Shown: positions 43,587 through 56,450 of the stretch, in pieces
How the letters are laid out: every line of letters begins with the position of its first letter
How positions within the stretch are numbered: position 1 is the first letter of the stretch
From: Desmodus rotundus
Taxonomy: Eukaryota; Chordata; Mammalia; Chiroptera; Phyllostomidae
Direction: 5' to 3'
Length of the DNA stretch: 64,000 bases
Assembly (NCBI RefSeq): GCF_022682495.2
Contig: NC_071390.1
Span: 152,558,583-152,622,582 of the forward strand
The notes under the pieces: generated by a model
The model's input: the letters and a program-made list of their open reading frames with translations, nothing else
Told to the model about the DNA's origin: nothing
The model's database searches: none
Program-made: the position numbers and the translations under genes

Positions 43587-45934
43587 GTGGGTGTGTCCTG
43601 ATAATCTGAAGTTTTAACAAAACTCCCCAGATGAAGTTTGACTCAGGTGGCCTATGACCTCATCTGGAGAAAATCTAAGTGACCTGCTAGAAACTACGCT
43701 AGCCTGGAAACACAGAGATGATTAGGACCTAGATCCCCTTTACCGAGAGCTCAAGGTCTAGGCGAGGTGTCTATCTCCTATAGATAAGGGGGGATGACTG
43801 TACTTGTGTTTTCTCAAACTTAGATCTTTTACTCCTGCTTCTAATGGAAGGAAAGCCAAGCTGAGCCATAAATGAGGAAACGGGGTGTTTCTGTCTCCTT
43901 GTCTCATACTCACAGCTCTTTAACTGGAGTCTGCCAGGCAATCAACCAGCTAAGGACAGTAATTCGCTCTCTCAACTGTTCCCAGGGGTAAGCACAGACA
44001 CCCAGGAGGCAAAAATCTTTAAGGAACAATTTCGCGTGAAGCATTTTCAGTATTTGTCAAGAACATCATTCATAACCCTAAGCTTTAGCCCTCTCCACAA
44101 AGAACTGATTTGTTATGGTTTTCTGATAGTAAACAAAATGGTCCCATGCTTTGTTTGACCTAATATTATGCCACTCATTGGAACCCTGTCTTAAGAACTG
44201 ACATTTTTTTTTAAGCACACAAAGGACCAAGCGCTTAAAAGTCAATTATCATCACTCAGAACCAGAAGGAATGGTTTATGTTTTGAGACTCCACTCCTGA
44301 GTGAGCTGCTGCCCTTACAGGTGGGGAGATTTAGCATTTCGTTAACAAAAATTACAGCTTACCTAGGGTTTTATTAAAGTCTCCATGCTCAATTTCATTT
44401 TTAGTTTAAGAGCAACTACTGCTACGCAAAAATGTGAATCACAACAAACTTCCTGCTGGTTGGTGATGGGAAGAGCACCACTAAGGGTTTACTCTGTGAA
44501 CATCTAGGACAGGCCTGCATGTTCCCGGGCTGAGCATGGCCCCTTGGAGCCCAACATTACCCAGGAATGCAGTGTCAAATCCCCCCTGCCTCTGGGCACC
44601 TCGCTTTAGTGAACTCATATTAGCATTTTAACCAGAATTTTAAAGTTAATCAATAGGACCACAGATCCTAAAAATCAAGATTCTTAACATACATGTTAAC
44701 ACTGGCAGAGAGGGGTTGAATCTGAGATTAATAGAAACCAAATGCTATATATATACCCAAGTTGCAATACTATTTCACAACAAGATAACTATAAAATAGA
44801 AAAAAAAGTTTCACTACAAGTAATCAATTATTACCATTACAGAAATATCCAATATATTAAAAATCTGTACATTTCTTTATAAATGGTACAAGAAAATTAT
44901 AAGCCAATTTTAATTATGAATATTGTTAGAAAACAATAAAATTTAGCAAAATAAATATAACTCTGGCTATGGAAATGTGAATTGCCATAATCTCTTGGGT
45001 GTCACAAAATGGGAATAAAGAGGGAATAGGTGAAGATTGTTAATTTTTCTTTCTTTGTTATAATGAAATGTATTGATTTATAATTTTAAAAAATTAATTT
45101 TCAAGTTTTCAAAGGAAGAAGTTATAATTAGTAGCTATGAAACAATCTAATGCTAGTCTAATGCTACGCTAAGCATTAGGTGTGCGTGATGCTACATGAT
45201 CCAATGTTCTATTCCCTCACAAAAGCTAAAAAAATCTGTAATTAAAGTTTGAAAATCTATAAGCTATCACTTTTAGGCATAAGATCAATTAAGATCAGAA
45301 ATAAAGACATATAAACTATACATTGCTAAGAAAATAAGTATGTAATAACACTTGTATAATGATTACTGCTTACAAAATACATTTCACATGTCCTTCACAA
45401 CTTGGTATAAAGTTTCACTTCCAAGTTTCAGAGGAAGAAACAAAAAGTCAAAGAGAATTTTTATAACTCAAGGCACGCAATTATCTGACTCCAAAGTCAT
45501 GCCTTTCCAACTATACAATTCCACTAATCTATATGAATTTTAAAATAATCCAATATGTTCATTTAAACTATATTATTTCTAATTATAGCATTTTTTCTAG
45601 AAGATATTAAAAACTATCCTCCTTCCATAAGAGTGTACCTAAAATATTAATAACAGATACTATGTTCCTTCTTGTATACAGATGTATTTGAAAGCAGACA
45701 GTGTTCAAAAATCCTGTTTCCCTCGCCAAACGCTCAATGGAAATTTTGCAGCAGGCCAGACTGTCAAAGGTAAATACAGGATAATGAATTCCCTTGGGCC
45801 CACTTAGTGTTTAAAAATCTCTGAGGTCATCCCCAGCCAACAAACAACTTGAAATATATTCATAAGCTCACTTGTCTAAAGGAGAAAACATTCGTATGCA
45901 CAGTGATTTCAAGAAGCTTTGTGTTCGTGACTGT

Positions 45935-46090
45935 AAAAGTCCAGGATGGACCAGAATGTGCTGAGCCACAGTGCACACCTGCACATTTCTGACTCAGCAG
46001 GTCTGGGGTGGGGCTCACAAATCCACATTTCTAGTAAGTTTCCAGGTGATGCTCAAGCTGGTCTTTTGAGCACACTTTGAGAACCACTAC
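45935..46090 (+). mobile_element. MER5A-like hAT MITE fragment
   Basis: TTTCTGACTCAGCAGGTCTG, GGGGTGGGGCTCACAAATCC, CCACATTTCTAGTAAGTTTC and the end CACTTTGAGAACCACTAC follow MER5A to its 3' terminus. The 5' end is decayed. Confidence 0.75.
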
Positions 46091-47677
46091 TCTATGCTAA
46101 GTCGATTTATTTCAGTATGTAAAGTTGAAATTAGGAATAAAAAGTTAATTAGACAGCGCTGCTGTTACTGGGTGGTCCATCTCCTTTGAGTGTGCAGACC
46201 AAAGCTGTACACCAACGACTTGACAGCCGATACAAGCAGATCCTCTCATCTAAGGCTGGAATTAACTACAATAGCGAAAATCGAGTTTACACACAAAAAT
46301 CCCCAGCGGTAGGTGATGAGGCCTTCAGGACTGATTCTTCCTGCAGATTTAATACAGTTACTATCAGTTTCAATCAACATTTCCAGAAGTTCGGCAAGGG
46401 AGAACAATGAGTCCCAGCTTTGACAGACTTAAACCTTCTTCTCAACCAAGATGAGAAATCACTAACAATGTAACAAAGTTCTTGTATGCCCTAAACCTTA
46501 GAAGAAAGCAAATTTATCTATTAGGGTCAATAAAAAATGGAAAGAAATATTGTAGTTATTAGATGGGAAAATTTTCACAGTAGAGTCAAGATATGAAAAT
46601 CTTCTAAACCCGTCTGTCACAGGGAGCCCCTCTCTGAAACACAGTGAGCCCTGATAGAACTCAGGCTTGTTCCAATCTCAGTCATCTCTGACCTACTTGT
46701 CCAGCTCTCTCTATAAGAAGCTTATTACCCCAAGGAAACCGATTCCTTATCTGACAGGCAATAAGCAGTAAGATTATTTGCTGTCTTCACTGGTTTCTTT
46801 ATTGCATCTGTTGCCAAGGTGACATGTTAGCATGGCTCCCTTAGTAATTATTATCCTGCTATCTATAAAAAGAAAACGTGTTTTTCTTCATCCCACATAA
46901 TCTTTGGAAAAGAAGATAAATATAAACAGTTATAGGTGTAGCTAATATGGGCTTTGGTGCTGCCAAGGGTCAATTCATAGGGTGGGGAAACTGTGGATGC
47001 TGAACGATAAAGTCACATATCCTCAGTGATCTCCATTGCGTGGGAGGAATCCGATTTGCCACATAAAGTCATCTTAAAGCTCTGTGTACTATCTAATCCT
47101 TCCTGTTAGTTATTTCTTGAATGGAATCCCCAGTATAAGCACATATGCTGTATTTTAGATATATGCAAGAGGCCAGGCAAGGGTATACATGACCAAAAAC
47201 ATTAAAGTAATTACTTTTGATAATTTTCATGGGAAGAAGCACTACATTGATATATAAAAATAAGTCATAGTAGTCATAGTACCTTTCACTTTTACTACTA
47301 ACAAAGAATTCTTTTTGATAGTTATGTCATTTTTAGGGTGCTAGTGGGAAAAGGTCAACTCTAATCAAGCACACAGCTTTATGCATCTTTAGAAAAGAAT
47401 GCTTACACCAAGCTCACTGAGTTCCAATTCATTTAACAAACAAGACCTGAGAATCGAACACTGTGGTTGATGCTGGGAAAACAGAAACCAAAGACACTGT
47501 TCTGCCTCACAGAAGCAGCTGCTAACTCAGACTGAGTGAAGACACCCTCCACAGCTGAGGAAGAGTCAATTTTGAATTTTCAAATACAACATGTTTATTT
47601 TGAAGGAAGACAGAGTCATAAAATATGACTGTGGTATCTCAATATATTGCCTTGTACTGGGAAAAGTTACCCATTCT

Positions 47678-47957
47678 GTTTTTAAAAATCCTCACCTCAG
47701 GACAATTTTTCATTGCATTTTTAGGGAGAGAGGGAGGGAGGGAGAAACATCTATGCCAGAGAGAAGCATCGATGGGTTGCCTCCCCTACCTGCAGACTGG
47801 TGATCATCCATCCGCGTGTGGACAGGGATGTCTGTGCCCGGGCCAGGGATCCTTCGCACCCACTCGGGGGACTAAACCTGCAGCCTAGGTACACAGCCCA
47901 AACGGGAATGAATCCGCCACCTTTCGGTTACAGCCAACGAATCCACACCAGCCAGGG
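47678..47957 (-). mobile_element. full-length VES SINE with perfect 15-bp target duplication
   Basis: Flanked by AAAGTTACCCATTCT at 47663-47677 and again at 47958-47972 with no mismatch. Inside, on the plus strand: the reversed tail TTTTTAAAAATCCTCACCTC, AGGACAATTTTTCATTGCAT, TTTTAGGGAGAGAGGGAGGG, GAAGCATCGATGGGTTGCCT and the reversed tRNA head ending CACACCAGCCAGGG. The CCTCACCTCAGG block before the tail belongs to a known VES variant form. Confidence 0.93.
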
Positions 47958-48859
47958 AAAGTTACCCATTCTTAATGTTTCCAAGATACGTTAAATATAA
48001 AGAGATTCATCAATATTCTTGTGTGAGAATTAAGTATTTATCTCTCCCTTCAGACACTGGAAGCTTTATTACCTCTCATCTTCAATATATCTCAGCTTTT
48101 TCTTGAAGGCACCACACCTCCAATTGAGTTACCTTTTGCTAATGCTTGTTAGGCTCAAAACTGGTTTAAGCCAGCATAAAGGCAGGAAAAAATGTTACAG
48201 TGGTTTGCGGCTCTCCATGTTATTGGAAACTAAAAAAAAAAAATGTCACTGATATGGTAAGTTACCAATATATCATAGACTAAACTTAAAGCTGAAAATA
48301 TATGAACACACATTAAAATTTTAATGATAGCACTTTTAGCTGTTGTCTTCCCTGTCCATTGTGGAAGGAATGTTGATCTTTTTTGTTCGCTGCTACAGCC
48401 TAGGCCTCAAACAGTAAGTAACAGGCACAGAGTAGGCTTTCACTGTGTATTTGTGGAACAAACATATGAATGAATGAATAAAATAACACCTCTCTTACAC
48501 GCAGAATATCTGTGACAATCTTATATATCCTGCCTCTAGAAGTGATGTATGCTTAGTTATTTCATGATATATTATAGTTTTTATTTTGCATGCTAAAGTA
48601 TTACAGTTCATATTAAAATCTGTAGCATGTCAGCTTAAAATGGCCACTAACAAGACTGTAACAGGAAGACACAAAAGAGGAAATAAAACAAGTAGAATCT
48701 GTTTCTAAAACTAGCCGGTCATTTCTATTTCAGTGGGCGGAAGTTCTTCTGAGTAACTTGTTTTTTTCAGACAACTTAAGGTTTACCCTTTAAGTACCAA
48801 AAAATAATTTCATCCAGGGCAGAGATCATCATAATATGTGTTCTCAATTTTCCTATACT

Positions 48860-49072
48860 TTACAAGCATTTTAAATAAGTTTTCCTCTTTGAGAATTCAG
48901 CAACAATGTGCTTAGCACCAATCACTGCAAAGTGCTCTGTAGTGATGCCTTCAGGGTCTTCAGAAGTATATCCATATGTCTTCTTCCAGTAGTGGAAGCC
49001 CTCCTTGTTTCGAATGCTCACGTCTAATTTTACAGGTTTCTTTCTCCCTTGGCTGCCAAACACCTGCCTTGA
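48860..49072 (-). other. unassigned open frame without a methionine
   Basis: Minus-strand frame of about 70 codons, closed upstream by TGA (49075-49073) and downstream by TAA. It reads RKKPVKLDVSIRNKEGFHYW and GITTEHFAVIGAKHIVAEFS; the composition is protein-like (mixed charged and aromatic residues) but there is no Met. No good acceptor or donor fits the ends, and I cannot assign a family. It may be a fragment of an old retrocopy or chance. Confidence 0.2.
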
Positions 49073-50157
49073 TCAAGACTTAACTCATACTTCCAACTAC
49101 CCTAGAATACTTAAGGAACATAAACAAACTTAATTAATGACCTCATAATTAATTAATGAGTGGTCTTCAGGGAGCAGAATATAAAAACTTAAGACTTATT
49201 TAGTAAAACCTATCTTCACTGTTCAGAGGTCTCTTTTCCTCACATGTGTTTAATAAATAGGTACCAAAGGGCTACCATGAGTCAGCCATGCACTTTTCCA
49301 GGAACTGCAATCAAAATGAGGAATCATCCCACGTAAACTCAGTGGCTCCTGTCTTCAAAGAGTGCACAGTCCAGTAGAGGGTTCAGGTATGAACTTCATG
49401 AGACTCCCTCATTACCTGCAATTCCTCAGAGGTTAAGCCTTGCGAGGCAGGCTTTAACATGTTTATAGCCAGCTTTCAGAGCAGCAAACACTAAGAACAT
49501 TAAAACACTAACCAACAGCTAAACAAGTAAGTTCCAAAAGGAAGCCAGTCCCCAGATAAGTGCTCATTTTGAAAACCAGAGCCAAAATATCTTTTTAAAC
49601 TGGCAGAAGAACACAAATTACCTGGTTTGCTATCTTTACGTATTCATGTGAAGGAGGGCAGACTCTAGCTCCTTGTGATAAGCTGTCTGTGTGTGTAAAA
49701 CATGGTAAATACACTGGATTGATTCTAAAGATGTGCTTTAAAAGATTATTAGAAAGATAAAGGAGAATGAGCTATACTTGTTTAATTTATGCTTCCCCTA
49801 CAAAACTGTCTTGTTCACTGTTTTAACCAGTAACTGGACAATGCCTGGCACGTGGCAAGTACACAATATTTTTAAATCAATTAACTAATGTTCAATCAGA
49901 TACATGATGGTGTACTATGCATCCTGGGAATGTGAGTCCTCTTCAAAGAAACAGAAAAAAATCTTAAGAGTTTAAAAGCCAAGCAATCAATACATGTGCA
50001 AAAAGTATTGCAAAATGATGGAGTGGGGTCTTTCGCTGGGATTCTACTTGGTCAAATTCATGTTGACCTTTGAAATCCAAGTTGACCTAAAGCCTTTGCC
50101 TACCTTTGCCATAGATAACAATTACATCTGTCCTCAGACTTAGGTTGTATTAAATCA

Positions 50158-50357
50158 ACGGTCTCCAACTGGAGACAATTGTGCCTCCCACCCCCAGGGG
50201 ACACTTGGCAGTATCTTGAGACATTTTGGGTTATCACAACTGAGGGGGTGAATGCTAATGGGTACATGCCATGGGTGCTCTTATAATGCACAGGACAGCT
50301 CCCCACAACACATACTAATCTGGCCCCAGACGCCAACAGTTCTCAGCTGAAAACCCT
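50158..50357 (+). mobile_element. hAT-Charlie-type MITE
   Basis: CGGTCTCCAACTGGAGACAA, CCCCCAGGGGACACTTGGCA, GAGACATTTTGGGTTATCAC, AATGCACAGGACAGCTCCCC and CAACAGTTCTCAGCTGAAAA follow a well-known mammalian hAT repeat with inverted 'gttctcaac' ends. The exact family name is not certain. Confidence 0.65.
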
Positions 50358-50399
50358 CCTCTAGAGCAAGGCGCCACATTTGTTCAAGAGACAGAAAGT

Positions 50400-50610
50400 A
50401 GCAGAGTAGAAAGAGAAGAGCTTTTCAGTCAGTCATAGGTTCGAAACCTGGCTCTAATCATTCATCCCCAATGGGGTTCTGTATAAGCCTCAGTTTCCCC
50501 ATCAGGGAAGTAAATAAAAACTACTCTTTGGGTTTGCTGAGAGGAGTTAATGCAAATATATACAAGGTACCTGATATGTAATAGGACGATAAGTGGCAGC
50601 TGTTCTCATT
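50400..50610 (+). repeat. MIR SINE
   Basis: TCATAGGTTCGAAACCTGGC, CCTCAGTTTCCCCATCAGGG, GCTGAGAGGAGTTAATGCAA and GATAAGTGGCAGCTGTTCTC run in MIR order, including the Pol III B-box region GGTTCGAAACC. Confidence 0.8.
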
Positions 50611-51166
50611 AGTATGAGAACACTTATTAATCACTCAATGCCAACATTTCTGCCAGGTAGGAAAAGCATTCTGAAGATGATAAGGTTTAGCAACTGGAAT
50701 AGAAATTCAGTATTTGTAAAGCTGGAAAAAAATTTAAATATCCAACTAAGTACTTTACTTATACACACACACAATACTGAGGTTTAGAGACAGTGACTTG
50801 TACGAGGTCACACATCAAGTTAGGGGCAGCTCCCATAAAATAACACAGCTGTTCTCTCCGCTACCATTTTATTACTTTTACATATATAAGTAGTCTTTTA
50901 TTATTTCCTAAACTGCACCATTATTTATGAATGTATCATAAATTACTTAAGTCAATTTGAAATATTTGAATACTCTATTTTATATCTTCTAAAATATTAT
51001 ATAACGGCATGCTTATACTGTAAAAAAGTTAAGATTTATTCAGGTAACTATTTCACAGCTAATTTGTCGATCTGTCCTATTGTTTCAGTTTCATCCTAAA
51101 GTCACTCACAATAACCTATTTTTATATTCATACTTTCTAAAGGCAACATTAGAAGTGTTCATTTCT

Positions 51167-51225
51167 GCCCTGGCTGGTGTGGCTCAGTGGACTGAGTGCC
51201 AGCCTGTGAACCAAATGGTTGGACT
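51167..51225 (+). mobile_element. truncated VES SINE head
   Basis: GCCCTGGCTGGTGTGGCTCA, GTGGACTGAGTGCCAGCCTG and TGAACCAAATGGTTGGAC are the tRNA-like head of VES with box A. The body and tail are missing, so the copy is 3' truncated, which is unusual for a SINE. Confidence 0.75.
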
Positions 51226-51420
51226 ATTTTTTTCAGTTTTGTGTCTCTAACTCTAGTGGCCTCTGATGTCAGCTCAGTGATAACGCAGAAGTATTGGAAA
51301 TGTCACGTGGGAAAGGCAATGGTAGTGCCTTTCCTGGAGGCCTTTTAAAGTAGACCAGGCACCTGCCTACTAAACTCCAGTGAATGTGGCCTGCTACCAA
51401 GGACTGTACCCTAAGCCTAT

Positions 51421-51618
51421 ATTCTCAAACTAGCACAGATCAGAATCCCCTGGAGAGCTTGTGCAAACACAGATTCCACCTCCTCTGTACACATACACAA
51501 ACACACACACCAGTTTCTGACTCAACAGGTCTGCACTGGGGCCTAAGAACTTGCATTTCTAACAAGTTCAAGGGATGCTGATGCTCTTGGTCTACAGACC
51601 CACTTTGAAAACCATTGA
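51421..51618 (+). mobile_element. MER5A-like hAT MITE
   Basis: ATTCTCAAACTAGCACAGAT, CCTGGAGAGCTTGTGCAAAC, TTTCTGACTCAACAGGTCTG, GCATTTCTAACAAGTTCAAG and CACTTTGAAAACCATTGAC cover MER5A end to end. A short CA-rich stretch (CACAAACACACACACC) has grown inside. Confidence 0.8.
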
Positions 51619-52639
51619 CCTAGGAACCTAAACGTGCTGTGGGAAGACTTATTTTTAATGTCTAAATGTATTTTCTCCATTAATTCATTATCATTAAATA
51701 TTGCTTTTATGCAACTTATCATTTCTCTCCCAATGGATATAACAATATATAATTGTTTTAATAATTAGTAAAACTGCTTTTTTATATACAAAAAATAGCG
51801 CAAATATTTTCTGGATGAGTAACCACAGAAATTTTTCAACAACAACAGCAATAACAAGCTTAAAAGAATAAGGAGTGATGAAATAAAATAATTAAATAGG
51901 AAGTGAAATAATATTCATAGCAAAATGGAAAGAATTTAGCTGCTGCTGATGATATATATTTATAAAAATAAAGGTTAAATCAGTAGACTACATCAAATGT
52001 TTTGTAAACCTCTCTTGCAGGTTACAGATATGAATCAAATACATCATAGGCTAAAATTTCAAATCCTATGTCTCTTCTTTGAAGTACATGGCATTCACTG
52101 CTGGATGTATGATGAAGATGGGTTTACTTTACTTGATCTATAAAAAGGATATTTCCGTATAATGGATGCGAGGTTTGTAAATTTATAAAAACTATGTAAA
52201 TATTCACTTCTGGAAACATTTGGATGACTTAAAATATGTTAAATCTATTCCATAGAAGAGTATTATTTTACAATAGCTATTAATTCATCGCAAGACTTAA
52301 TGTAATGAAAGCATAGATTATATATGTCAATTACTTAAATTGCCTCAACACACATATTTAAATTGTCCCCAAACCTGTAGATTAAGTAATACTCAATATA
52401 GTATATAAACACAAATGAGGGACAGGGGAAAGCTATAAATTGTATTAAAAAGGAGTTAATGGTGTTTGATGAAATTATAAAATAGATCTATGATAAATGG
52501 TCAAGCCCATTAGTTATTCAATGCTACCCGCTCTCCAAAACACATTCATTTCGAATAAGAAGCTATAATACCATCATTGTTTTCAAAACAGCAACACATG
52601 TATCTGCAGTAGAAAGATCACAAACTTTAACAAGTTCAA

Positions 52640-52830
52640 GCGATACTGATGCTCAGTCAGATTCACAGTTGGCCTCTTCCCCACAAGCTCTTAGCTTCTC
52701 GAAGCCTCAGTTTCCACATTTGCAAATGGACACTACATCACCCACCTCACAGTTTTGTAAAGAGGTTTATTAAATAATGCACTGTGCCTAACACATGGAA
52801 GTGCTCAATAACTTCATTCTCCCAACTCAT
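52640..52830 (+). repeat. MIR SINE
   Basis: CTCAGTTTCCACATTTGCAA, CACCCACCTCACAGTTTTGT and GCCTAACACATGGAAGTGCT followed by CAATAAC are the MIR 3' half. Confidence 0.7.
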
Positions 52831-53899
52831 GTTTGTTGAGCTCCTACTAAGTTATATTCCAGGCATTGTCAGAGATAACAAAGACAAGTCAGAGGAAAAG
52901 GAGGCAAAAACTGTGTGGCAGACTGGGCACTGGGGACGACCGACACCCTCTTTGGCACTAGCATGGCTCCAATGAAATGTGACAGTTGGGGAAAGGAAAG
53001 CCAATTTAGGACTCAAGTTAGGAATTACTTTTCAGAATGTCCTTGCCCCATTAAAAGCAGATAATTTTCTCTCAGCCCTTGGTTTAGGAATCTAAAACTA
53101 TAATAATGCTTCAAATTCAGGCATTTGTCTAATATGGCGAGGTAGAAATGTTGATTTGTTGGCTGCTGGGCATCATAGGTAAACAGAATCTTTGTAATAA
53201 AATGCCGGAGAACACCTCTCTAGGAAAAGACTTCAGTGAATAAGGAAGGATATTGTAGTTAGTATTTTTAATTATAACCTTCAACATATTATTATAGTCA
53301 TAAGGGTAATGAGAATGTTTAAAAATAGTGCTAAATAATTATGAGTACTGTAAATTGAAGAGAGACTTTACAACATGTTTGAATAATTTAAAACTGATTT
53401 TCCACCTTCCTTCTCATAACCAGGATATTATAATTTTTTTATGACCTATCCTACATAGAGTTTAATTTTGTTAGTTTGTTTTTCTAATAGAAATGTAGGT
53501 ATATTCATCTTCCCCATTCAGAAAGGCTTTAAATGGAATAAGTAGATTTTAGAAAAATAAATAAGGGAATATTTAATTAAGGTCTATCAGCAGGAGTCTT
53601 TAGCAGATGTGATCAACAGGAAATGCAAAGGAATAAAGCGCGAATCAGTCCAACACTGCGCATCATTTCAGAAAACAGTAGGAGGCAGAAGAGTGAATGT
53701 GACTGGAATAACTTTTAGCGGGTGACTTCAGTTAGAAAGCAAATGTTCTCACCAGCAAACACAGTTCTGAAACAATGACCTCTGACACAGAGTTAATTAC
53801 ACACAAGGAGACTGTGGAGGACCTGTGGAAGAGGGGAAGGTAATAATGTCTACGCGCTCTTCATTCTAGGACAAAGGATTGGGACAGTGAACTTTTTCC

Positions 53900-55110
53900 C
53901 TGACAACTAAAATATATTTACTATAGAAATTTAAAAAACTAGAGTAATATCATGAGAAAAACAGAAATCATATATAATCCCACCACCCAAACATAAGTAC
54001 TATTAACATTTGGTTTATTCTCCACCAATAAAGTAGTTTCTATACATAATCATTGGAATTTTTTCAAAGATAGGACATCATTTGGTAACATAGTGTTTTT
54101 ATTCCTCATATGGTAAACATTTTTCCATGTTATTAAATGGTCTTCCCAACAACCTCACACATTTGAGCTGTTTTCCATGTTCGTTAATGTGATGGATGGA
54201 AATATGGCGACGCACTTCTGTGCTGAATACTTTTCCTTAAGGGGAGGTGAACACCCCTCTCCCTGCAACCTTAGAAAAGTCAAAAGTGATTTTCCTTTGT
54301 GAATTGTGCACTTATGTCTGTTTTTCATTGTGGATCATTTTCTAAAGGGATGTCGATCAATCCCTCACTGCTTTTTATAAATACCTTTTGTAAAGGGCAT
54401 ACTGGCATATAAAATACAGAGCTTAGAGTTGGTCTTTCAATTTTGGCTATAGTACTTCTTGACGGTATTTTTTCAAAATGGTATTTTTGTGATTATAGAA
54501 AAATAATAATTGCTGTAGAGATTTGGAAATGTCAGGGAAATATTGACAGTAAAAAGCTGTAACTCTACCAACTAGAAATCCAATTTTTTTTGTATGTGAT
54601 AGATGTGTGGTTATATCCATTGATACAAACAGGAACTGGTATGTAAATGGGAGTGCAAGAGTCTTACTCGATGCTGTTCAACATTTGTTAATTCAGAATA
54701 CCTGATGTATAGTTAAGAGCTTAATAAATATTTAAGTGGTATTTTATATGTATTTATATTTCAAAATTATATTGTACATATTCAGAATAATATGGTATTA
54801 AATCTTGCTTTTTTTCACTCAATACATTTCAAGAATCTTTCTAAATCATAAAATTTTTTAAAAAATATTTTGGAAACTAAATTTTATCAATATAGATACA
54901 GAGTACATTAATTTATTTTAAAACTTTGCTAATGTGGGATTAATTTTGTTTTTAAAGTTTTTTTTCCATATTACAGATAACACCATAATTAACACATTTA
55001 TAAATCTTCATATGGAATTCAGATGATTTCCTTAGGGTGTATTTCTAGACCAAGGATTGAGTGAAAGGCTATGAATATTTACACACGTTTTAGTACATAG
55101 TTCCATGTTA
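53900..55110. repeat. old LINE-like AT-rich repeat (two blocks)
   Basis: About 53970-54180 (ATAATCCCACCACCCAAACA, TTTCCATGTTATTAAATGGT) and 54760-55110 (CACTCAATACATTTCAAGAA, TTCCTTAGGGTGTATTTCTA) read like a widespread old mammalian repeat that describes 'ttttccatgtcattaaatattct'. The strand and family are not certain. Confidence 0.4.
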
Positions 55111-55920
55111 TTACCTCAAATAATTATATGAATATACACTTCACTGAACATCATAAAAAAGATTCCATTAAGGCCACAACTCTTTTATGAAAATAGTACC
55201 CCTGCTGCTTCTCACTCCAGCAGTGACACTGGTTTCATGGCCAGTTTTGTTCCTACTACTAAGATAATTTCTGAAATTAAGCAAGTCCATCTAAGGTAAG
55301 AGGAAGGGAATAATGTTACCAACAGAAACACTCACCACAAACCTCTTCTTAGCGATAAGGAAAGCTGCTCGGTGGCTGAAACTATTGCCCAGGAAAGCCC
55401 TCACACAGAATTTGTTCCAAGACCCGGCAAATCGAGTCCCCTTGTTTCAAGTATATTTATCTTCACCAACGCATTGGGTTTTAATAATCCCTACGTGATC
55501 TTGCTGGTAGCATTTTCATCGATTTTCCTTCATTAAAAAAAATACTTTCAACTAGATCAGGCAATAAGACATCTAATGAAGGATTGAATATGTGTTCTCT
55601 TTTTACCTCTTAATTTCTAAAATTGATTTGTTTAACAATGAGTCATCTCTGTTCTATTATAAATGATAATCAAATGCTGAGCATTTCCTTCATTTTACTT
55701 TTTTTTTACTTCATTTATCATTTATCAAAATAAAAAACATCCTATTCAATTTCTATTTAGTCACTAAGTAATTGTATTCAAAGGCATTCAGTTCTCGCTG
55801 GGCAAAGGTCAAACATTCCTGACATCCTGTTTTAGTCTGCCTAGACTCTCTTCTTCATACATTTAACAAACGTTATTATTTAACCCCCCTAAAACCTTTG
55901 AATGTTGTTGTTTTCCAATA

Positions 55921-56450
55921 TATACAGATATCCCCAGCTTTTCAAAAGTCTGGGTTACACACTCATTTTTACAAAACACCTACATTAGTACCTGTTTTTG
56001 CTAAGTAAAATCAAAGAGGACCTTGACTTTTACTGAAAAAAATGAGAAAAAGGCAAATGGCCATCACAGAGTCAGTGGCACCCCAGGCAGTGAGAGTGGC
56101 CCCACCAGCTCCTTCCCTGGGAACTACACTCAGCGCGAAGCTGCCAGAGCTTTGAACTGTGTCTGCGAGTATCTGCACTTTATTTTGGTTTACATTGTGC
56201 ATCTATTAGCAAGATGTGTCCCAATGTATCAGAAAATCCTGAGTGCTTGTAAAGGTGTTACACTGAATGTAAAACTGGACGTAATTAAAAGTATTTGATA
56301 TGATTTGGTAGGTTATTTTTTTTAATCTGGCAACACCTGGATTTTTTCCCGTGTAAATTGATGTTAAGTGTTTCTTTGCTTTATGCCATTTTGGCTTGTG
56401 AAAGATTTCATAGGAATATTTTACTTTTGGATGGTGGGGCAACCTTTATA
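55921..56450. mobile_element. non-autonomous DNA transposon-like repeat with TA-type ends
   Basis: The left end TATACAGATATCCCCAGCTT and the reverse complement of the right end (TATAAAGGTTGCCCCACCAT) are similar, giving degenerate inverted ends of about 24 bases that begin with TA. The inside (GTGTCCCAATGTATCAGAAA, TTATGCCATTTTGGCTTGTG) matches a repeat I recall as shared among Laurasiatherian mammals. No transposase frame. Tc1/mariner superfamily is suggested only by the TA ends. Confidence 0.45.
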
